64,000 nucleotides of DNA, taken from the NCBI GenBank assembly GCA_037176845.1, contig JAYKXP010000074.1, positions 124,001 to 188,000 on the forward strand, given 5' to 3'. Positions within the stretch are counted from its first letter, which is position 1, and every line of letters starts with the position of its first letter. The notes under the pieces were generated by a model, which was not told the origin of the DNA, did not search any database, and saw nothing but the letters and a program-made list of their open reading frames with translations. Below, one piece after another: positions 57,701-64,000 of the stretch. Source of the DNA: Paramarasmius palmivorus (taxonomy: Eukaryota; Basidiomycota; Agaricomycetes; Agaricales; Marasmiaceae). Made by a program: the position numbers and the translations under genes.

Positions 57701-58284
57701 AGAAAACAAAATTTTGAGAACACACTATAGAGCAGAGAGCTCTTTTAAAGTACTATCTGGCCACTTCGTGTCCCCAGCGTATGGCCCACCTAAGTCAAGG
57801 TCGTAAAAACGAAAGAGCCGACGGGTGGACCATGAAACGAACGGTGCTGGTAGCTCGTGAAGGAGGTCTTTGTTGATGTTGTTGGTCCTGTTACACATGC
57901 TCTACCCTAGCTCTTGGCTTGAGCACACAGATGAGATTTGTATCACACAAGAGAAATGACGATGCAAAGGTGTTGTGGTGGAACGTGGAAGGGCAAGTAC
58001 TAGCTGCATTGTAATGATGGTGGTTGAGAGGAAACACTTCGTAGCGCTCCAATAGCGCTCTGCCCTTTGCCAAAGTTCAGATCTCACTGACAGTTCAAAA
58101 GGCATCATAGAATTTTCACATTGCCACAATACTGTACATACAACATACATAACTCGTACACTTTTGATACATACGCGGTTTTCAAAAAAAAAGTCTCAAA
58201 TATCATACATACGTCGAAAGAAGAATCAAACCCGACCCAAGTTTACCCGACACAACTCCGGAGAACACGCATGACTCCAGGCAT
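57701..58284. other. Intergenic region, no gene
   Basis: This holds the promoter of the frameshifted gene and the 3' flank of the alcohol oxidase. No supported frame. Confidence 0.4.
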
Positions 58285-61200
58285 CTAGCGAACCTGCTGG
58301 GTAGCAGGCTTGCCAGTGGGAACAGGGGCGTGAGGAACGGGGGCGTGAGGAGTCTTGATTTTGAGACCGAGATCTTCGGCCAAAAGGTCTGCTCCCTTCT
58401 CACCGACGAGCCTATAAGAAAATGAATAAGACAGTTCCAGAGGGAAACGCTTAGAGACACATACAGAGCAGAAGAGTACGTATTGGTGCCAAGGTTGTCC
58501 TGGAAAAAGGTAGTCAGTATCTGGAAGACCCGAACAGCCTGAAAGCCACGAACAGGGCAGATACTCAAGTCGACAACCTTCAAGTTCTGAGTGCCGAAGA
58601 CGTTGAGACGACCATCGACAACACCACCTTCCTCCCTGGGTTTCATTGCTAAGTATGTTGGGATCAGCACCGGCGGCAACAGAGAAGATACCCGCAAGCT
58701 TACCGCAAGTTCCCAGGCTGTGCCAGGTAGTCTCAACGTGGTCAGCGACCCAGTTGTCAATAGCTTCGTCGTCTTCCTTGGTGTACTTGATGTCTTCGTG
58801 GACTTTGCTCGCGTCATATGGCTCGCTCGGCCTAAGGACTGTTAACAAGCTCGTTCTAACGACGCTACTAGAACCATACTCACCTGTGCCAGGTACCCAT
58901 ATGAATACCAACAGTGAGACCGTCGGGATAGATCTGCTTAGCGGTCTTGATGTCGATGTCTTGGCAAACAGCAGGCGAAGCCGGGTGGAAGTGGGGGTGG
59001 TGGGAGGTCAACTCGCCACGGAAGTCTGAAAGACAATCAGCCCACTGTGCCAGAACTGAACAAGAAATACGAACTGTCCATCCTACGAGCGACCTCACGA
59101 GTCTTCTTGTAGCTCCAGCGAATAGGAGCGAAGTCGGCCTTATTGTTCATGAAGCCACTGTCGAAGAATGGCTCGACGTACGGGCTGGGAGACTTGATGT
59201 GAATCTATAAAAGCCATAAGATCGACATAGCCTCAAGTAGCTAGATAAGAACCAACCTTGCCACGACTAGCTGGATATTCCTGGTGTCGAACGTGAGATG
59301 TGGATGCACCAAGCCAAGAGAAATACGTACGAGATACTGGAACCTATAAGTAGTAAAATCAGCATCTTGCTATGGTTCATGGAAGGGAGATAATAGCAAC
59401 ACTCACATTGTCATGTACTTGCCAGGAGGAAGGAGAGTATGATCGGCATACGCTAAATTAACGTCAGCATTGGTTCGGAGGTACAGAGGGCGATGTCATA
59501 CCTCCAGAGACGATAGAGCCAAACATGACGGGCTTATCAGGCTTGTCCTTGAAGTACCTGTCCCAGAGAGCGTTGAATTCCGGTCCCATTTCCTTGAGTT
59601 CTTCCTCGGTCGGACGAATCTATGATGGCGATGGGCTTCAGTGTGACGTGTTAGTCTATATAGCTCTTACCTTGAAGCCAGCGTCAATGCAGTTGGAGGA
59701 GAGCCTGGCCTTCTCGGGGCTCGTCTCCCATTCCGCAAAGATCTAGGTACGTGCACGTCAGCTTGGTGAAGAAGAGCGAGGATCAAAATGTCCATACCTC
59801 CTTCTGAACCTCCTTGTCACCACGGAGGAAATCGTCGGTGGTGAAGACCTCGTTTGCGACACGGTAGACTGAGAAACCAATTAAGAAACGCTGGCGATAA
59901 GGATAAACAGTCACTGACTCGACAACGTGGTGTAGTGATCCTGATATTCCTCACTACGGGCAAGTGTCAGATATCGTCGAGAGTTCCAGACGGTGCTGCC
60001 TTACCCAACACCAGGAAGGTCACTGACAACCTTGATATCCAGTTGACGCAACAACTTGGAGTCACCGACGCCAGAACGCTCCAGGATTTGAGGTGTGCCG
60101 AGGGTTCCACTGCTGAGGACGACGAACTTGCGAGCTCGGACGACAGTCTCAAGCAACTGGCCCTTGTGCGCACGGTTGCGGCATGGAACGTAACCAACGC
60201 CGACAGCCTTGTTGCCCTCGAAGATGACACGATTGACGCGAGCATTGGTGCGCTATCACGAAAAGCCATCAGAGGGGTACGGCCACGAGACAATGAGTTT
60301 GCTCACCAAGTACAAGTTGCTCTGAATATCCATGACGCTGTGTACATAGGCTGGGGAGAGATCATTATACGGCTGCGCTAGAACAAGCAGCTAACTCACC
60401 AGTGGCAGCATCACTACGACGACCAGTGTGCCTGTTGATGTACTTGGCCCAGATCTCCGAAGCATGGGCGGTGTCCAAGTCTATGCTCAACGGTCAACAC
60501 GACCGGTGAACAGCAGTTAACGATCAACTATACCTTGGATATCATCTATCTCGCAAGTCAATACGATAGCGACTTAGTAAAGAAGCGAGCAGAACTCACC
60601 GCTGAAAGGAATACCAATGGAGTCAGCAGCCCTCAAGAAGTCTTGAGCAAGAGCCGTGATAGTTCCGCCATTACTGATAGCGATAGGGCCGTCGTATCCG
60701 TGAGTGTCGTTATTGGTCGGCTTCTGGTAGTTCTCCAGCTATCAAAGCAAGTCAGGAGCATTGTTTATCTACGAAAGCAGGTGACACTTACGCGCTTCAT
60801 CAAGGGGAGAAGTTCTATTGGTGCGCTCAAATGTCAAATCATGGGATACAGAGTGAGAATAAGGTACTCACCCTTGGCGGTCCAACCAGGAGTCTTGAAG
60901 TCGTCTAGGAAAGAAGATGACGTTATTCGAGGTCAGCAGGGTAGGCCGGTAAGTCATACGCACCCCAGTCAGAAGCAGAAGCCTAAGTATCATCATAGAT
61001 GTTAGCTCAATCAACGACATGTGAATGAAATCAACACCTACTCGAGTATACATCTGATAGAGATAGCTGATATCAGCAAAAGCGCTTCGACGAGTTAGCT
61101 CATACGAACCTGGAAGTTGATGCTGTAGGCGACGTCAGGACCGAGATCTTACGTCAAACGGGCAAAAGAACTCACCTGCTTCCTCCACCGAGGATGTTTG

Positions 61201-61734
61201 CGCATCTAATCGCCAAGAGTAAGCCACAGTGCAGCTGTGAACGTTGAGAAGTTGTACTCACGGAACAATGCTCTGCCTGCCCCTCAAGTGCGAAGACTTC
61301 ATAGTATCCGTGTAGAAGGTGGCCTTGTCGTTGCTAAGAAGTGATACGTGAGTATGTGGTACGTGAAGCTCGACGCTGTACCCACACTCCGTCGCGCATC
61401 ATGTTCTTGACATAGATACCAGGCCTATAGACCCAAGGGTCATCTCTGTTGTTGGCACCCCCTGACAAAGATGACATTCAGCGAAGGCTCGATGTAGAGT
61501 AGGTTGAGGAGGCACCTTCGATGAGCATGACCTTCAGATTGGGGTCGGCGTAGGCCAAACGACCCGCTACGACACATCCTGACAACAAGGGGTGAGCTCG
61601 GGGTGACGACGAACCGCGCAACTATCGTACCTGCGGGACCACCACCTGCAACTAATGGTTAGCACAGGAGCTAGCGGAGATGAAGGTGAACACTCACCAG
61701 CGACGATAACATCGACTTCATCTGGGTGACCCAT
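58285..61734 (-). CDS. GMC alcohol (methanol) oxidase
   Basis: Twenty-nine exons close at 650 aa: 61734-61698, 61645-61631, 61578-61516, 61461-61386, 61333-61262, 61205-61176, 61122-61110, 61053-61042, 60982-60964, 60904-60872, 60814-60792, 60738-60600, 60545-60534, 60480-60400, 60350-60307, 60252-60005, 59953-59919, 59868-59798, 59742-59671, 59619-59502, 59452-59407, 59343-59331, 59280-59257, 59204-59075, 59025-58884, 58831-58704, 58648-58554, 58499-58465, 58411-58285. It oxidises short alcohols to aldehydes with release of H2O2. Features: FAD-binding VDVIVAGGGPAGCVVAG, MLIEGG, GGGSSINFQMYTRAS, GMC signature SSGTLGTPQILERSGVGD, catalytic TTWHSLGTCAM and NTYSSALLVGEKGADLL. Length and sequence fit alcohol oxidases of wood-rot fungi (AA3_3), where H2O2 drives lignocellulose attack. 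No PTS1 is present; the end has a short APVPH repeat. Confidence 0.95.
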
Positions 61735-63872
61735 AGCGAAAGAGTAAAGTGTGAAGAGATATAGAGTTTGTAGTGGAAGACCGTAGAGTTCGACGAGTTG
61801 AAACTCGCGATTCAGGTTTTCCCATTCCTTCACCCTCCATATTTATACAAAGAACTTCGGAACCCTGTTGTCTTGTCCCATGGTCAGATGAGTGCGAAAT
61901 TCGCAAATGCAACCTCCAATTTTCCAGGGTCCTGTGGCTGCGCCCCATCAGCTGGATGAATAGCAAAATTCCAAGAATGAAAAAACATACCAAGAACGAT
62001 CTGGCTTCTACCCCACATTTACCCCATGCTCGATTTTGCTGACACGATTCGGTCATAGCATCATTAGCCAGTGCCTCACAGCGACCCGCTCCGTGCTTCT
62101 TCTTCCCACAAGTAGAATTGTGGTTTCGTTCCATTCCTTTCGTAGGGATAGGATCATGGATCAAAAGACCTGTTTACTCTGGTTGGGATCCATAAATTCG
62201 CAAAACCGGAAAGGCGGAGAGGGCAACTGACCATCAAAGCTGTTCGGAGACGCGACTGCGGCCAATCAGAGGGCATGGGACCCACGAATAACTGAGACAA
62301 GTCGTGAGATGACGATGACATATCCGAAGAACTTATCCGCGGGTCCGATCCTCCGTTGTCGACGAGGATGAAGTGCAGGTAGCTGCCTCCTAGCCTTGGG
62401 TAGTCGAAGCTGTAGAGTCGGCTGTGGTGTTGCTTCATGGAGAAAAGGTCGCATGAGCGGGAGGTGAAAGCCACTGGTAACTAGACGATGGGACATCCTT
62501 AGACCGAACGTCAGGTGCAGGTGCACACATGACGGGCAGGATAACAGGGGTTCGGACCTTTGCATCACGGCTATTCAGTCGTTTTGGAGAAGATAATGGG
62601 ACTGGAAATAGATCGTGTGGAAGGTAGATTACAAGTGAATTACTGAACTTGAAAGGACTTGTGTTTCTGACATTCCTCTTGGGAAAAGTACGCAAATCGA
62701 AGAGAAATGGCGGCCTTTAATTGTATGAGAAGTGTAACTCGACGGTGTTCTTAAAAGTACCGCATTCTCTTGGTGCTTTGGAGGTTCTAGGACCTGTATG
62801 GAGCAATGTAATTAGGAGAAGCCAGAAGAAGGCATCCTGACGTCGTTTCCGGGTGTCTTATCCAAGAACATGTCAATAATGGTGTGAATGATAGATATCA
62901 GAGAACTCACTAGGCAAGATCCATAAGACAGGCTTCGCCGACCATTTGATTCTCCTTTCAGCAATAAACGTTCCCTCTTGATTGGCCTTACGAGATAGTC
63001 GCATCCAATAAGTATGCCTCAAACGATTGGAGAGTATACTGGTGATGGTTCATGAACATGATGGTTGTGTAAGAAGCTTGAAGGACGGTTGACACGATTC
63101 CAAGTGATGGACCTTGGTACACGGACCAAGCGCTTGAGGCGCTTGTAGGCTTTCCTTTAACCTGTCTTGTTGCAGTTTAAATTTCCTGGACAAGGTCTAG
63201 CATGTCCATTGCGCAATTCGAGACTCGTATGAGGAGCAGCGTTCCATTTCCAGGATATGAATCGAAAACTCCTGAAGTGCAAGCGGGGGCGATAGGTCAG
63301 GTAGGTTATACTTCAAATACAGCACATACACGAAAAATCAGCTACTTCTATGCAAGATATGTTAAGGCCATGGCCGATCTCATGACGTTCTGGAGCCTCC
63401 TTCCTGAATAATTGAGTCCTGGTCTAGTACCTCGAGCGGCGAATTATCATTGGCTGAAGAAGATCAGGGCTTTAGCTCCGGGGAGCAAAATCTGCTATTC
63501 TAGAGAGTTCGAGGACTCAGAAGACTCTCTGCTCAGGGTGAAGCTAGAAATACAAACAGCCCCAAGAGTACTTTAGAAAATAAACTAGGAGGGAAGTTAG
63601 AGCTGCAGGCTGAAGGGAAGCGCCGAGACCTTTTCACAAGCGCCGGGGCACCGCCACGTCGCCACGTGAAGCAATACCGCCGGCAAATTTCCTTTCCAAG
63701 GATGTGACACGGAAGCAAATTTTCTTTCCATTTTAGTGCAAGAATGTGACGCGGAAGCAATTCAGTTTCCTTGTCTCAATCTTTTTGTTTTGAAACTTGT
63801 TCATTCTTTGCCTCTGGACCGCGTTTTTCTTCAAGTTTCTGGCGCCCTTCATCAAGGAAAGTCGAGTCCAAA
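61735..63872. other. 2.1-kb region upstream of the alcohol oxidase, no recognised gene
   Basis: I found no supported coding frame on either strand. Near 63690-63770 an imperfect direct repeat occurs twice (ATGTGAC-CGGAAGCAA with TTTCC after it), possibly a regulatory repeat of a gene further right. The proximal part is the alcohol oxidase promoter. Confidence 0.4.
61841..61847 (-). promoter_or_regulatory. TATA box of the alcohol oxidase gene
   Basis: TATAAAT on the minus strand lies about 107 bp before the ATG at 61734, with a CT-rich leader between. A sharp TATA box fits the strong inducible expression known for methanol oxidases; no specific activator site can be named. Confidence 0.5.
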
Positions 63873-64000
63873 ATGCCCAAGAAGGGTATATGCCGCAGAG
63901 AATGTCGCCGTGTGACGGTGATAGTCGGCTGTAGATGAAGCTTACATAAGACTAAAGAAAAAGTTGATTTCTGCTTTGCCGTTTTGCTTCTGCTCGTCCT
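63873..64000 (+). CDS. Possible 5' end of a gene leaving the window
   Basis: The ATG at 63873 starts MPKK and is followed at once by a GTATAT donor. The AAATG context, pyrimidine-rich leader and immediate early intron resemble small housekeeping genes in such fungi. With only four or five codons visible this is a guess. Confidence 0.2.

Noticed and set aside
57700..57709. Upstream start of the frameshifted gene
   Set aside because: That codon is TTG; the ATG at 57700 is used.
1..64000. CRISPR array, prophage, bacterial operon or listed-agent sequence
   Set aside because: No spaced direct repeats, no bacterial gene organisation, and every recognised gene is fungal with spliceosomal introns or is a eukaryotic tRNA.

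Overview
This window is nuclear DNA from a filamentous basidiomycete, most likely a wood- or litter-decaying agaricomycete. The evidence is dense short introns (mostly 43-65 nt, GT-AG), several micro-exons, and gene families typical of that class: an agaricomycete F-box-type protein, MYND-finger proteins, an AA9 lytic polysaccharide monooxygenase, a GMC alcohol oxidase, atypical G-alpha proteins and small ricin-type lectins. No operons, phage, CRISPR or bacterial material are present. I rebuilt gene models by hand from splice sites and reading phase. All but the frameshifted model close in frame.

Left part (1-34.5 kb), mostly housekeeping and regulation: 3' end of an F-box-type gene; a multi-pass membrane protein; a 668-bp inverted-repeat element; a small ankyrin protein; a small secreted 6-Cys protein; a 20-exon phospholipase D; a 17-exon atypical G-alpha; an acetamidase/formamidase; the mismatch-repair protein Pms1; a nucleotidyltransferase-like protein with a long disordered tail; a homeodomain regulator behind a 2.8-kb gene-free region; a Topors-like RING ubiquitin ligase; a short-chain dehydrogenase; and the first of two 8-Cys GPI-anchored wall proteins.

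Middle part (34.5-57.7 kb), built largely by local duplication: two CFEM-like proteins, two initiator tRNA-Met genes (one with a 9-nt intron) each divergent from a MYND-family gene, a third MYND paralog, two HtrL/YibB-like type II membrane proteins, and two ricin-B-type lectins. Between them lie a PIF/Harbinger-type MITE, an AA9 LPMO, a probably peroxisomal acyl-CoA ligase (C-terminal AKL) and a foldback hairpin. One MYND paralog has lost its zinc finger, and one gene of unknown family carries a frameshift.

Right part (57.7-64 kb): a 29-exon alcohol oxidase with a clear TATA box, then about 2 kb without a recognisable gene and possibly the first codons of another gene at the edge.

The LPMO (needs H2O2 or O2) and the alcohol oxidase (makes H2O2 from methanol, including that released from lignin methoxyl groups) fit one lignocellulose-attack programme. 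I found no clustered multi-gene system that is plainly new. The most unusual structure is the inverted pair of initiator-tRNA plus MYND-gene units.
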